NCBI GenBank assembly: GCA_029265905.1
Contig: JAJUGR010000017.1
Span: 1 to 47,877, forward strand
DNA: 47,877 nucleotides
Source of the DNA: Sporomusaceae bacterium
GTDB taxonomy: Bacteria > Bacillota > Negativicutes > Acidaminococcales > JAJUGR01
Reading direction: 5' to 3'
Shown: positions 9,849 to 17,861 of the stretch, piece by piece
Layout: each line of letters opens with the position of its first letter
Numbering within the stretch: the first letter of the stretch is position 1
Notes under the pieces: generated by a model
What the model saw: the letters and a program-made list of their open reading frames with translations, nothing else
Told to the model about the DNA's origin: nothing
Database searches by the model: none
Position numbers and translations under genes: made by a program

Positions 9849-11042
9849 ATGGCCCGTCAGATAAGCATCTTTATTGTAGACGATATACAAGAAACCATCG
9901 ACAACATTAAGCAACTGGCAGCAATGCAGGGGGATCTGACGGTAGCGGGAGAAGCCAAGTCGGCGGAGGAGGCTTTTGAGAAATTAGCGGGGCTTCCCGT
10001 TGATGTGGTGTTGATGGACGTCAACATGGGCGGCATTGACGGAATGAAGGCGACAGAGCAAATGCGCCTTCAGTTTCCAGAGTTAATAGTCATATTAATG
10101 AGCGTTCAGCAGGAAGTAGAGTATTTTCGCCGGGCGATGCTAGCCGGGGCTAATAATTACCTGGTAAAACCATTTTCCTCAACTGAACTGGCCTCAACCA
10201 TCAAGGACACCATGGAGCGGCAACGGCGGTTGCAACCTCTGCCGGAGGGAAAGGCCATCGCGGTATTTAGTGCTAAAGGTGGTGTGGGCAAAACAACACT
10301 GGCCGTAAACCTATCCGTAGCGCTAAAACAGCGGCGCACCAAAGAAGAAGTGGTGCTGGTAGATGGGGCGTTGGCGTTTGGCGATGTGGCGTTGTTCATC
10401 AATATGCAGCCGCGCTGGACGCTGTACGACGCGGCCAGGGATGGACGCAATGCGCCGGGATTGTGGGATGAAAGAATGCTCCTGCCGGGGCCGGCAGGAA
10501 TATCGGTACTGCCGGCCCCAGTCAGACCGGAACAGGCCGAAGATGTATCAGTGGATGTTCTGATGGCGGCGATAAAGTTTGCAAAAAGCAGGGCTGCTTA
10601 TGTAGTAATTGATTTAGACCCCTCGTTCAGCGAACAGGCGTTAGCTGTAATGGAAGTGGCGGATTTAATTTTGATGGTAGGGACGTTGGATTTGCCTTCC
10701 GTCAAGAATGTGCGCCTGGCGCTTGATACAATGGAGCGAATCAACATTGGTCAGGATAAAATCAAGATAATCCTTAACCGGGTCAATTCTGAAGGGGCTT
10801 TGGATAAGGCGCTTGCCTTAAAAACCATTGACCATGAAGTGATTGCAGAACTTCCCAGTGACGGCAAGTGTGTTATGAATGCGCTGAACAAGGGCGTGCC
10901 GTTCATCTTGGACTGGCCGTCGGCGGCCATCAGCCATGCGGTCAAGCGGCTTGCTGAAGTGATTGATTGTGGTGCGGAAGCGATGGAGTCCGAAAGCCCG
11001 CCGCCCAAAAGTGGTTGGCGGCGCTTTTGGGGAGGTGATTAG
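9849..11042 (+). CDS. cpaE: CpaE/TadZ-like protein 2: receiver plus MinD-type ATPase, canonical motifs
   Basis: The 397-residue protein has an N-terminal receiver with a full set of phosphorylation residues (Asp11-Asp12, acceptor Asp57 in VVLMDVNM, Lys107 in LVKPF). A MinD/ParA ATPase follows, with a complete deviant Walker A KGGVGKTT (143-150). It is the only one of the three tandem paralogues in which both active sites look intact, so it is the best candidate for the true CpaE/TadZ that positions the pilus machine. ATG 9849 follows AAGGAGTGAG. No partner histidine kinase gene is in the window. Confidence 0.9.
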   Translation: MARQISIFIVDDIQETIDNIKQLAAMQGDLTVAGEAKSAEEAFEKLAGLPVDVVLMDVNMGGIDGMKATEQMRLQFPELIVILMSVQQEVEYFRRAMLAGANNYLVKPFSSTELASTIKDTMERQRRLQPLPEGKAIAVFSAKGGVGKTTLAVNLSVALKQRRTKEEVVLVDGALAFGDVALFINMQPRWTLYDAARDGRNAPGLWDERMLLPGPAGISVLPAPVRPEQAEDVSVDVLMAAIKFAKSRAAYVVIDLDPSFSEQALAVMEVADLILMVGTLDLPSVKNVRLALDTMERINIGQDKIKIILNRVNSEGALDKALALKTIDHEVIAELPSDGKCVMNALNKGVPFILDWPSAAISHAVKRLAEVIDCGAEAMESESPPPKSGWRRFWGGD

Positions 11043-11044
11043 CA

Positions 11045-12232
11045 TTGGCAGAAAAAGCAGTAAAGGTTTTTGTCATTGACGGCGTGAGGTCGGTGCGAGA
11101 CGAACTGTGCCAGTTGCTTGATTCGTCCGAACGGTTTATGTTGGCCGGGCGTGCGAGCAACCTTGCGGAAGCTGTAAGCAAACTTGAGAACAACGACGCG
11201 CAGGTAGCGCTGCTTGACCTGGATCTTCATGAGTTAGAGGATTTAACTGTACTGTCACGCTTTTGCGAAACGCATCCTGCCATCAAGGTGATTGGGACGG
11301 GCAGCAAGTGGGAGGACCCGGTGCTTAGGCCGGCGTTTGGTGCCGGCATCAGCGGCTACTTGAACAAGCCGTTCGAGGAGTGGCAGCTGGTGCAGTTGGT
11401 GCAAGAAATGTTAGAGCCTCAGGGCGATCCTGAAGCAAGAAGAGACGAGCCGCAGCAACTACAGCTGGGACACGTAGTGATGTTCCTAAGCCCGAAACGT
11501 GGCGTCGGGCAGACAACGCTGGCGGTGAACACGGCCACGGAGTTTTCTTGCGGAGACCAGGGGCGTGTCTGCCTTTGGGATGCAGACATGCACTTTGGCG
11601 ACGCAGCCCTGTTGCTTAACGTGCTGCCGCGCGCATCGGTCATTGACCTGCACCGTGAGTTGGAAGGCCTGACGGCACGCAGCGCAACATCGTTCTTCTC
11701 CTCTTGCGGTGAGAACCTGTGGCTGTTGGCGCCGCCCATCCGCCCGGAACAGGCTGAATTAATGACGGCAAAAGAAATGAAAGCCGTGCTGCAGTTTCTT
11801 AAAAAGACTTTTCGCTACGTAGTCATTGATGCAGCTTCCGGATTTCATGCTAATGCACTGGCATTATTGCCGGAGGTCGACCAGCTTGTTTTGGTGACGG
11901 AAGCGGGGGGGCTTCTTCCCGAACTCCATATATCCACGGCAAGGCGAATTCTCACGGAACTTGGCCTCAGTGCGGAACAGCAAATAGTAGCGCTCAACCG
12001 CATCAAGACAGAGGACCTGGCGGATGTCAACCGTTTTCGCGTTGAGGGGGGCAAACCGATCTTGTTCTTCTTCCCGAACGATTATCCATCTGTAACCGCT
12101 TCGCTGAACAGCGGCGTGCCGGTGGTGAAGAGCAAGCCGGGCAGTCAGATCGGAAGGGCGGTCAGCCAGTTTGCGGAATTACTGCAGGAGCGGGAAAAGA
12201 AATGCACCTCGCGTCTGCAGGAAGCGAGGTGA
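11045..12232 (+). CDS. CpaE/TadZ-like protein 3: receiver plus ATPase with lost P-loop lysine
   Basis: The 395-residue third paralogue starts at TTG 11045, 6 bases after a strong GGAGGTGA. Its receiver keeps the acceptor Asp58 and Lys108 but has only one residue of the acidic pair (Asp12). In the ATPase domain the Walker A reads KRGVGQTT (151-158): the invariant P-loop lysine is Gln156. ATP hydrolysis is therefore doubtful, although TadZ proteins with atypical Walker A motifs are known to bind nucleotide and dimerise. It lies 2 bases after paralogue 2 and 6 before tadB. A structural or regulatory partner role is inferred. Confidence 0.85.
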   Translation: MAEKAVKVFVIDGVRSVRDELCQLLDSSERFMLAGRASNLAEAVSKLENNDAQVALLDLDLHELEDLTVLSRFCETHPAIKVIGTGSKWEDPVLRPAFGAGISGYLNKPFEEWQLVQLVQEMLEPQGDPEARRDEPQQLQLGHVVMFLSPKRGVGQTTLAVNTATEFSCGDQGRVCLWDADMHFGDAALLLNVLPRASVIDLHRELEGLTARSATSFFSSCGENLWLLAPPIRPEQAELMTAKEMKAVLQFLKKTFRYVVIDAASGFHANALALLPEVDQLVLVTEAGGLLPELHISTARRILTELGLSAEQQIVALNRIKTEDLADVNRFRVEGGKPILFFFPNDYPSVTASLNSGVPVVKSKPGSQIGRAVSQFAELLQEREKKCTSRLQEAR

Positions 12233-12238
12233 AGGGGC

Positions 12239-13201
12239 ATGATGCTGAACCTTATTTTTCTGGTCTTGCTGAGCGCTTGCCTGCTATGGGTATTCATAAT
12301 TTACTGGAAAGGAACGTCAGAACAGCGGCTCGTGCAACAGCGGCTGGACAGGTTTGCAGGGGGGGCGGCTCTTCAGCGCGAAGTTGACGAAGAGATCAGT
12401 GACGATGCACGCTTGCGGGAAATGCTCCATAAGATCGGGCAGCAGTTGATGCCGTCCGCCTGGAATGCTTACTATGGGAAGCTTTTGTTGCAGTCCGGAT
12501 GGCGAATCAGGGCTCCGGAATTTATGGGCATCCTGGCAATGATGGCGTTGGTTGGCGGCCTGCTTGGCTGGTTGTGGTTAGGTTTTTTTGGCGGCCTGCT
12601 TATGGCGGGGGCCCTGGCGATGCTGGCGCACATGTTTTTGAAACGGACAATCGAAGTGCGGGGGAAAAAATTTACCGCGCAACTTTCGGACGCATTAGTG
12701 TTGATCGCCAACTCATTGCGCAGCGGCTTCAGCTTCATGCAGGCGATTGAACTGGTGTCCCGCGAGATGTCACCCCCGATATCGCGCGAATTCGCACGTG
12801 TGTTGAACGAAATGAACCTCGGAGCCACAGCTGATGATGCGTTAGAAAATCTAACCAACCGCGTGGCGAGCATGGAGCTGGAGTTAGTTGTCACCGCGGT
12901 TCTAATTCAGCGGCAGGTTGGCGGCAATCTGGCCGAGGTCTTGGATTCAATTGCGGAAACCATCCGTGAGCGGGCCCGCATGCGGCGCGAAATTTCTGCG
13001 CTGACTGCCCAAGGCCGGTTAGGCGGAATTGTGGTTGGTTCCTTGCCTTTTGGGCTGGCGGCTTATCTCTATATTCTGAACAGGGACTTTATCTCCATTT
13101 TGTGGACTTCGCCGATTGGTCAAATCTTGATTGCGATCGGGATTGGCATGCAAGTGATCGGCGCCTTTTGGATCAACAAGATTATCTCGATAGATGTCTG
13201 A
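12239..13201 (+). CDS. tadB: Flp pilus assembly inner-membrane protein TadB
   Basis: One of the two T2SF-family platform proteins of the Tad machine. The 320 residues comprise an N-terminal membrane segment (about 3-22), further hydrophobic segments around 95-130, a T2SSF domain (about 145-270; LVLIANSLRSGFSFMQAI, VGGNLAEVLD) and a C-terminal membrane pair. Motifs such as ERARMRREISALTAQGRL mark it as TadB rather than TadC. It is separated from cpaF and tadC by the pilin block, which is unusual since tadA-tadB-tadC are normally adjacent. Either of two consecutive ATG codons could start it. Confidence 0.88.
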   Translation: MMLNLIFLVLLSACLLWVFIIYWKGTSEQRLVQQRLDRFAGGAALQREVDEEISDDARLREMLHKIGQQLMPSAWNAYYGKLLLQSGWRIRAPEFMGILAMMALVGGLLGWLWLGFFGGLLMAGALAMLAHMFLKRTIEVRGKKFTAQLSDALVLIANSLRSGFSFMQAIELVSREMSPPISREFARVLNEMNLGATADDALENLTNRVASMELELVVTAVLIQRQVGGNLAEVLDSIAETIRERARMRREISALTAQGRLGGIVVGSLPFGLAAYLYILNRDFISILWTSPIGQILIAIGIGMQVIGAFWINKIISIDV

Positions 13202-13276
13202 TTTGACATAGTGCTTTATCGGTGAACAAAGGGGGTATGTTATCACGACGTTAGCACAGAAAACGAGGTGGAAGAA

Positions 13277-13474
13277 GTGGTGATAACTGATACGGCTGGC
13301 TCGGTAAAACGCCTTTTAAGCGCTAAGCGCGGCCAAGGTATTCCCGAATACTCTATCTTAGTGGTGCTGGTAATTGCCATTGCAAGCGCTGTTTTTGTCA
13401 ACCAGGGGCCATTTGATGACGCGTTGAAGTCGGCGTTTGATTTCCTTGCTTCGACCGTCAGCAGTGTACCATAG
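13277..13474 (+). CDS. Flp-type pilin 1 (divergent)
   Basis: A small prepilin of 65 residues from GTG 13277, 6 bases after GAGGTG; GTG 13268 or 13280 are alternatives. It has the class III prepilin motif RG/QGIPEY followed by a hydrophobic helix, with cleavage expected after the Gly so that Glu is +5 and Tyr +6. It resembles the two downstream pilins in layout but differs in sequence (IPEYSILVVLVIA against MTEYAVMVALVAL). It could be a minor pilin or a specialised subunit. Confidence 0.85.
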   Translation: MVITDTAGSVKRLLSAKRGQGIPEYSILVVLVIAIASAVFVNQGPFDDALKSAFDFLASTVSSVP

Positions 13475-13477
13475 AAA

Positions 13478-13664
13478 AGGAGGCGTTACTATGTTGAAGA
13501 GATGGTTGGCGTCGAGAAAAGGCCAGGGTATGACGGAATACGCCGTCATGGTAGCGCTGGTAGCGCTGATTTGCGCGGTGATTTTCGCTTCTGACGGTCC
13601 GTTGGCGGACGCCTTGAACACTGCGTTTGCTGCAGTGTCGACGGCGGTTAGCGGCGCCATCTAG
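13478..13664 (+). repeat. pilin-gene tandem duplication, copy 1
   Basis: This unit, Shine-Dalgarno included, is repeated at 13708-13894 with a 230-bp period. The coding parts differ at only two third-codon positions. Confidence 0.9.
13491..13664 (+). CDS. flp: Flp-type major pilin 2
   Basis: The 57-residue prepilin has a short Lys/Arg-rich leader ending KG/QGMTEY, a 20-residue hydrophobic helix and an Ala/Thr/Ser-rich tail. This is the minimal type IVc (Flp) pilin architecture. AAAAGGAGG lies 7 bases before ATG. The encoded protein is identical to that of the next gene; only two synonymous bases differ over 174. It would be polymerised by the CpaF/TadB/TadC machine after cleavage by a TadV-type peptidase, which is not encoded in this window. 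Confidence 0.92.
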   Translation: MLKRWLASRKGQGMTEYAVMVALVALICAVIFASDGPLADALNTAFAAVSTAVSGAI

Positions 13665-13707
13665 CTGGATGGTGCAGGGAGTCTTTTTAGTGGGCGACAA
13701 GGGGATA

Positions 13708-13894
13708 AGGAGGGGTTGCTATGTTGAAGAGATGGTTGGCGTCGAGAAAAGGCCAGGGTATGACGGAATACGCCGTCATGGTAGCGCTGGTAGCGCTGAT
13801 TTGCGCGGTGATTTTCGCGTCTGACGGTCCGTTGGCGGACGCCCTGAACACTGCGTTTGCTGCAGTGTCGACGGCGGTTAGCGGCGCCATCTAG
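13708..13894 (+). repeat. pilin-gene tandem duplication, copy 2
   Basis: Copy of 13478-13664. The two differences in the coding part are GCT/GCG (Ala) and TTG/CTG (Leu). Confidence 0.9.
13721..13894 (+). CDS. flp: Flp-type major pilin 3 (identical protein to pilin 2)
   Basis: A 57-residue prepilin, identical at protein level to the gene at 13491. AGGAGG lies about 8 bases before ATG. The 43 bases between pilin 2 and the Shine-Dalgarno of this gene are not matched elsewhere in the locus. The duplication may raise pilin dose or be a recent, possibly unstable event. A strong hairpin follows at 13916-13949. Confidence 0.92.
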   Translation: MLKRWLASRKGQGMTEYAVMVALVALICAVIFASDGPLADALNTAFAAVSTAVSGAI

Positions 13895-13915
13895 CCATTA
13901 ACTTGGTCGTTAGCT

Positions 13916-13949
13916 TTTTGGCGGCGGCCGCTTGCGACCGCCGCCAAAA
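13916..13949 (+). other. stable hairpin between the pilin genes and tadE
   Basis: A perfect 12-bp stem (13916-13927 with 13938-13949, TTTT plus GGCGGCGG) closes a 10-base loop. The T run is on the 5' side and no T tract follows on either strand, so it is not a standard intrinsic terminator. It is suited to protecting the 3' end of a processed pilin mRNA or partly damping read-through; this is inference. Confidence 0.65.
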
Positions 13950-13983
13950 TACCAGTAACGAGTTAGGGAAGGGGGATGTTGAA

Positions 13984-14394
13984 ATGAACATCGCTAAACA
14001 AAAGCGCGGTCAATCAATGGTTGAGTTTGCGGTCGTGATCCCTCTCCTGCTTCTGTTGATTTTGGCCATTTTTGAGTTCGGGCGCATCTACAATGCCCAA
14101 ATTGAAGTAACCCAGGCGGCGCGCGAAGGTGCGCGCGCGGGCGTGCTGGAAATTTATAAAAATAACGATGCAGCGGTGAAAACCAAGGTTAAAGCGTTAG
14201 CACCATCGCTCAATCTGACTGATGCTGAGATTGAAATTATTTGGAATGTTGCCGCAGTGTCAGGTGACACAAATCAATCGATTAAGGTGACGGTTGCGCA
14301 TGATGTACCACTGATCACGCCGGTCATTGGCGCGTTTTTCCCTGGCTCAAAAGCGAGGGTGGTCGGGACCGCACAGATGCGCAAGGAATATTGA
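13984..14394 (+). CDS. tadE: TadE-family pseudopilin
   Basis: The 136-residue pseudopilin of the Tad system has a basic leader with KRGQSMVEFAVVIPLLLLL, a single hydrophobic helix (about 12-33) and a small periplasmic domain. The RG/QSMVEF site fits cleavage by the prepilin peptidase, with Glu at +5. ATG 13984 lies 8 bases after a G-rich Shine-Dalgarno (GGGAAGGGGG). The next gene starts 80 bases downstream. TadE-like proteins are minor components thought to take part in pilus initiation. Confidence 0.88.
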   Translation: MNIAKQKRGQSMVEFAVVIPLLLLLILAIFEFGRIYNAQIEVTQAAREGARAGVLEIYKNNDAAVKTKVKALAPSLNLTDAEIEIIWNVAAVSGDTNQSIKVTVAHDVPLITPVIGAFFPGSKARVVGTAQMRKEY

Positions 14395-14474
14395 CAACAA
14401 TTAGCCAGTTCTTGCCGCGTTCGGTGGAGCAAAGAGAGATAGCCGGACTGGCAAATAACAAGGAGCTGAGCATA

Positions 14475-15497
14475 ATGAAAATATATAAAGGAAAAGAAAA
14501 AAGGGGATCGGTACTTCCTTTCGTGGCGATTGGACTATTGGTCATATTAGGTGTCTTTGCGCTCGTTATCGATGTGGGCATGTTGTATGCCGACCGCTCC
14601 AGCTTGGTAAACGCCGCTGATGCCGGCGCACTGGCCGGCGCAAGCGCCTTGGGGACTGATGCTTCGCCATGGAGCAAATCGAAAACGCGGGCGGCAGCAT
14701 ACGTGCATTTGACTGAACCGGACGCCGCAGTCAGCTCTGAAATTTCCAGCCACACTTATACAGCTACGGATGGCACAAGCGTTACCATTCCTAATGGCAA
14801 AATTAAGGTCACGGCAACGCGAAACAAGGTACTTATGTTTGCCAAACTGTTGGGCTTCGACGCGCAGGCGGTAGGGGCCACGGCAAGCGCTGGATTGTCC
14901 CACTACACAGGCGGAACGGGAATTGTCCCGTTTGGGATTACGGAAGAAGTTTTGAACAACATGCAAAAGGGTGAACGCTATATCGTTAAGTATGGGCCGC
15001 AGCCGCCGGAGGATTCCGAGATTACCGATCTTGGCTATCCGCTTTCCAACACGTTTAAGGGGAATTTCGGCTCGCTTGCGCTCGGTGGGAGTGGTGCGAG
15101 CGTATATGGCGACAATATTAGGTACGGTACACCGCCGGGCTTTTCGGTTAAAATCGGCGATATCGTATCGACCGAGCCCGGTGTCATGAGCGGGCCGACT
15201 GACAAGGCGGTTGAATATCGGGTTAATCTAGATCCGACTGCCACGTACGACAATGTAGCGGAGAATTCGCCGCGAATCATTATCGTGCCGATCATAAACC
15301 CGGGCGTAGGTGACATCAGCGGCCGGACCGATGTAACGATTGTCGGCTTTTCTGCTTTCTTTTTGGAGGACTTTCAACCGGCAAAAGGCAATGGCGGGTA
15401 TGCTATAGGGCGGTTTATTGAAGGACCGCTGACTGTTTCCGGGTATGGGGGGGGCAGCGTTGACACAGGGCTTTACGTCGCTACACTTGTTGAATAG
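14475..15497 (+). CDS. tadG: TadG-like pilus assembly protein
   Basis: The 340-residue protein has a cytoplasmic basic start, one membrane helix (about 13-33) and the Tad-domain motif YADRSSLVNAADAGALAGA (about 39-57), characteristic of TadG/Flp-Tad_2 proteins. The rest is a periplasmic domain without the von Willebrand factor A region found in longer TadG proteins. AAGGAG lies 9 bases before ATG 14475; an in-frame TTG at 14391 overlapping tadE lacks a fitting ribosome-binding site. The Gly-rich tail (SGYGGGSVDTG) is not recognised. Confidence 0.82.
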   Translation: MKIYKGKEKRGSVLPFVAIGLLVILGVFALVIDVGMLYADRSSLVNAADAGALAGASALGTDASPWSKSKTRAAAYVHLTEPDAAVSSEISSHTYTATDGTSVTIPNGKIKVTATRNKVLMFAKLLGFDAQAVGATASAGLSHYTGGTGIVPFGITEEVLNNMQKGERYIVKYGPQPPEDSEITDLGYPLSNTFKGNFGSLALGGSGASVYGDNIRYGTPPGFSVKIGDIVSTEPGVMSGPTDKAVEYRVNLDPTATYDNVAENSPRIIIVPIINPGVGDISGRTDVTIVGFSAFFLEDFQPAKGNGGYAIGRFIEGPLTVSGYGGGSVDTGLYVATLVE

Positions 15498-15508
15498 GAG
15501 GGATTATT

Positions 15509-16891
15509 ATGTCGCTGTTACGTCGTTTGGAGGAACAGCAAAAAGGCGTTGCACCGGGAAGCACCGGAGGTGCTGATGTAAAACAGCGGATTGCTCCCGT
15601 GCGGTTGGATCCCTTTCAGGACTTGAAGGTCAAGATACACAGGCGGATTATTGACGACATGAGCAGCGACACACGTGCAATTTTGACGGACCGCAATGCC
15701 GACCGCAGCAAATTGAATGAGGTGGTAGCGCGCATATCAACTGCTGTCATGGATGAGGAGCGGACGGTTGTTCCGCGGGCTGACCGAGAACGCATCATTG
15801 AGGAAATGATCGATGAAGTGCTGGGGTTTGGTCCGATTGAACCACTGTTGAAGGAGGACAGCATAACGGAGGTCATGGTCAACGGATCGCACCAGGTTTA
15901 CGTCGAGCGCAAAGGCAAGCTGGTGCTGACGGATATCCATTTTCGCGACGACCAGCATGTCATGCATGTGATCGAGAAAATCGTTTCCCCGCTGGGACGC
16001 CGTATTGATGAAAGCTCGCCTTTGGTCGATGCCCGCCTGCCGGACGGTTCGCGTGTCAATGCGATTATTCCCCCCCTGTCGTTGAAAGGGCCGATTTTGA
16101 CGATCCGGAAGTTTGCTCGCGATCCCTACACGGTTAATCATCTGATTGGTTTTGGCACTTTGACCGAAGGTATGGCTGAGTTTTTAAAGGCCTGTGTTGA
16201 AGGAAAGCTTAATATCTTTGTTTCCGGCGGTACCGGTTCGGGCAAAACAACGACGCTTAACGTTCTGTCGTCCTTCATCCCTGGAGATGAACGCATCGTT
16301 ACAATTGAGGATGCGGCAGAGTTGCAGTTGCGCCAAGAACATGTCGTAACATTAGAGGCGAGGCCAGCGAATATTGAAGGCCGAGGCGCGATTACAATCC
16401 GCGATTTGGTGCGCAATGCCTTGCGCATGCGGCCTGACCGCATTGTTGTCGGCGAGGTGCGTTCCGGTGAAGCCCTGGATATGCTGCAGGCGATGAATAC
16501 CGGCCACGACGGGTCGCTGACGACTGGTCATGCCAATAGTCCGCGTGATATGCTGAGCCGTGTGGAAACGATGGTTATGATGTCCGGTATGGAGTTGCCG
16601 GTGCGTGCGATTCGCGAACAAATCGCCAGCGCTGTGGATTTGATCATTCACCAAGCTCGCCTTCGCGATGGCAGCCGCAAACTCACCTATGTGACAGAAG
16701 TGCAGGGGATGGAAGGGGACGTCATCACCTTGCAGGATATCTTTGTGTTCGAGCAAACAGGTAAGGATGAAAATGGCAAAGTAATCGGCCATTTCAGACC
16801 AACGGGAATCAGACCCCATTTCATTGACAAGCTGGAAGCTAATGGTATTCACTTGCCGAATGAAATTTTCTGGCAACGCGGCGCGTGGTAA
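15509..16891 (+). CDS. cpaF: Tad pilus assembly ATPase CpaF/TadA
   Basis: The secretion ATPase that powers Flp pilus assembly (and retraction in some species) at the inner-membrane platform. The 460-residue protein has a disordered N-terminus (1-35), an N-terminal domain (about 40-200) and a GspE/VirB11-type ATPase domain with Walker A GGTGSGKTT (240-248), Asp box VTIEDAAELQL, Walker B-like RPDRIVVGEVRSGEA and the His box (TTGHANSP). AGGAGGG precedes ATG. It is adjacent to tadC but separated from tadB by about 2.3 kb. Confidence 0.95.
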   Translation: MSLLRRLEEQQKGVAPGSTGGADVKQRIAPVRLDPFQDLKVKIHRRIIDDMSSDTRAILTDRNADRSKLNEVVARISTAVMDEERTVVPRADRERIIEEMIDEVLGFGPIEPLLKEDSITEVMVNGSHQVYVERKGKLVLTDIHFRDDQHVMHVIEKIVSPLGRRIDESSPLVDARLPDGSRVNAIIPPLSLKGPILTIRKFARDPYTVNHLIGFGTLTEGMAEFLKACVEGKLNIFVSGGTGSGKTTTLNVLSSFIPGDERIVTIEDAAELQLRQEHVVTLEARPANIEGRGAITIRDLVRNALRMRPDRIVVGEVRSGEALDMLQAMNTGHDGSLTTGHANSPRDMLSRVETMVMMSGMELPVRAIREQIASAVDLIIHQARLRDGSRKLTYVTEVQGMEGDVITLQDIFVFEQTGKDENGKVIGHFRPTGIRPHFIDKLEANGIHLPNEIFWQRGAW

Positions 16892-16903
16892 GGAGGGGTG
16901 ATG

Positions 16904-17857
16904 ATGGGCTGGCTGATTGGCATTGTATTGTTGACGTTTGTGATAGTTTTTTTCCTAGCCTTTGCCGTTTTCAACCGGCAGGAGCCGGTGACAGCGGAGG
17001 CGCGTTTGCAAGATGTGGAGCGCCATTACCGTGATCACAAACGGCCGATAGCCGGGAAAGCGTATGAAGTCTACAGCGTGCAGCGCGAAGGGTCGTTTTA
17101 TCAACGTGTCATACAGCCGTTAGGGGAAAAGCTGTCTGAGCAGTTTGAGTTTCTATCGTCATTTCGTGTATTTGCCTGGCTGGAGGAACGGCTCAAAATG
17201 GCAGGCCTGTCGGCGAAATGGACCCCATGGGAATTCATTGTGATGTGGGGCGCCCTCGTGCTGACCGGCGGTTTCTTAGGGTTGCTCTATTCGGTGTCGA
17301 AAAATATGGAACTGTTGCGCTTTTTGATGACGATATTCGTCGGTGCAGCGATTGGCGTATTGTCGGTTCCCTACTACTTGTACGGAAGAATAAAGGAGCG
17401 CCAGCGTGAAATCCAGCGCTCTTTGCCGGAAGTGTTGGATTTGTTGACCGTAAGTGTGGAGGCCGGGCTTTCGTTTGACGGGGCTTTGGTTAAACTGGCG
17501 GAAAAGATGAAGGGGCCGTTGGTTGATGAGTTGACTCGCGTGTTGCAGGAAATGCGTATTGGCATTCCGCGCAAGGCGGCTTTGAGTGCCATGGCTAAGC
17601 GCTGTGAAGTAGAGGATCTGTCTTTGTTTGTCAGCGCTATCGTTCAAGCTGATCAATTGGGTGTCGGGATCGCTAAAGTATTAAGGATACAGGCGGCGGA
17701 AGCGCGCGACAAGCGGCGCATGAAAATACGCGAGTTGGCCATGAAGACGCCGATTAAGATGGTTTTCCCGCTGGTGTTTTTTATCCTACCTGCCCTGTTT
17801 ATCGTTGTGCTGGGACCAGCGCTTCTTTCGCTGATGAAGACGTTTTCAGGGAAATAG
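16904..17857 (+). CDS. tadC: Flp pilus assembly inner-membrane protein TadC
   Basis: The second T2SF-family platform protein, 317 residues. There is an N-terminal membrane helix, a pair of helices around 105-155, the T2SSF domain (LPEVLDLLTVSVEAGLSFDGAL, about 180-200) and a C-terminal hydrophobic pair ending FPLVFFILPALFIVVLGPA, which is typical of TadC. Three possible starts (GTG 16898, ATG 16901, ATG 16904) follow AGGAGG; 16904 gives the best spacing, 7 bases after GGAGG. The gene lies 12 bases after cpaF. Confidence 0.9.
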   Translation: MGWLIGIVLLTFVIVFFLAFAVFNRQEPVTAEARLQDVERHYRDHKRPIAGKAYEVYSVQREGSFYQRVIQPLGEKLSEQFEFLSSFRVFAWLEERLKMAGLSAKWTPWEFIVMWGALVLTGGFLGLLYSVSKNMELLRFLMTIFVGAAIGVLSVPYYLYGRIKERQREIQRSLPEVLDLLTVSVEAGLSFDGALVKLAEKMKGPLVDELTRVLQEMRIGIPRKAALSAMAKRCEVEDLSLFVSAIVQADQLGVGIAKVLRIQAAEARDKRRMKIRELAMKTPIKMVFPLVFFILPALFIVVLGPALLSLMKTFSGK

Positions 17858-17861
17858 CAGC

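Noticed and set aside
13202-13276. TTGACA at 13203 as a separate pilin promoter
   Set aside because: No -10-like element lies at 16-18 bases downstream, so a start here cannot be supported from sequence.
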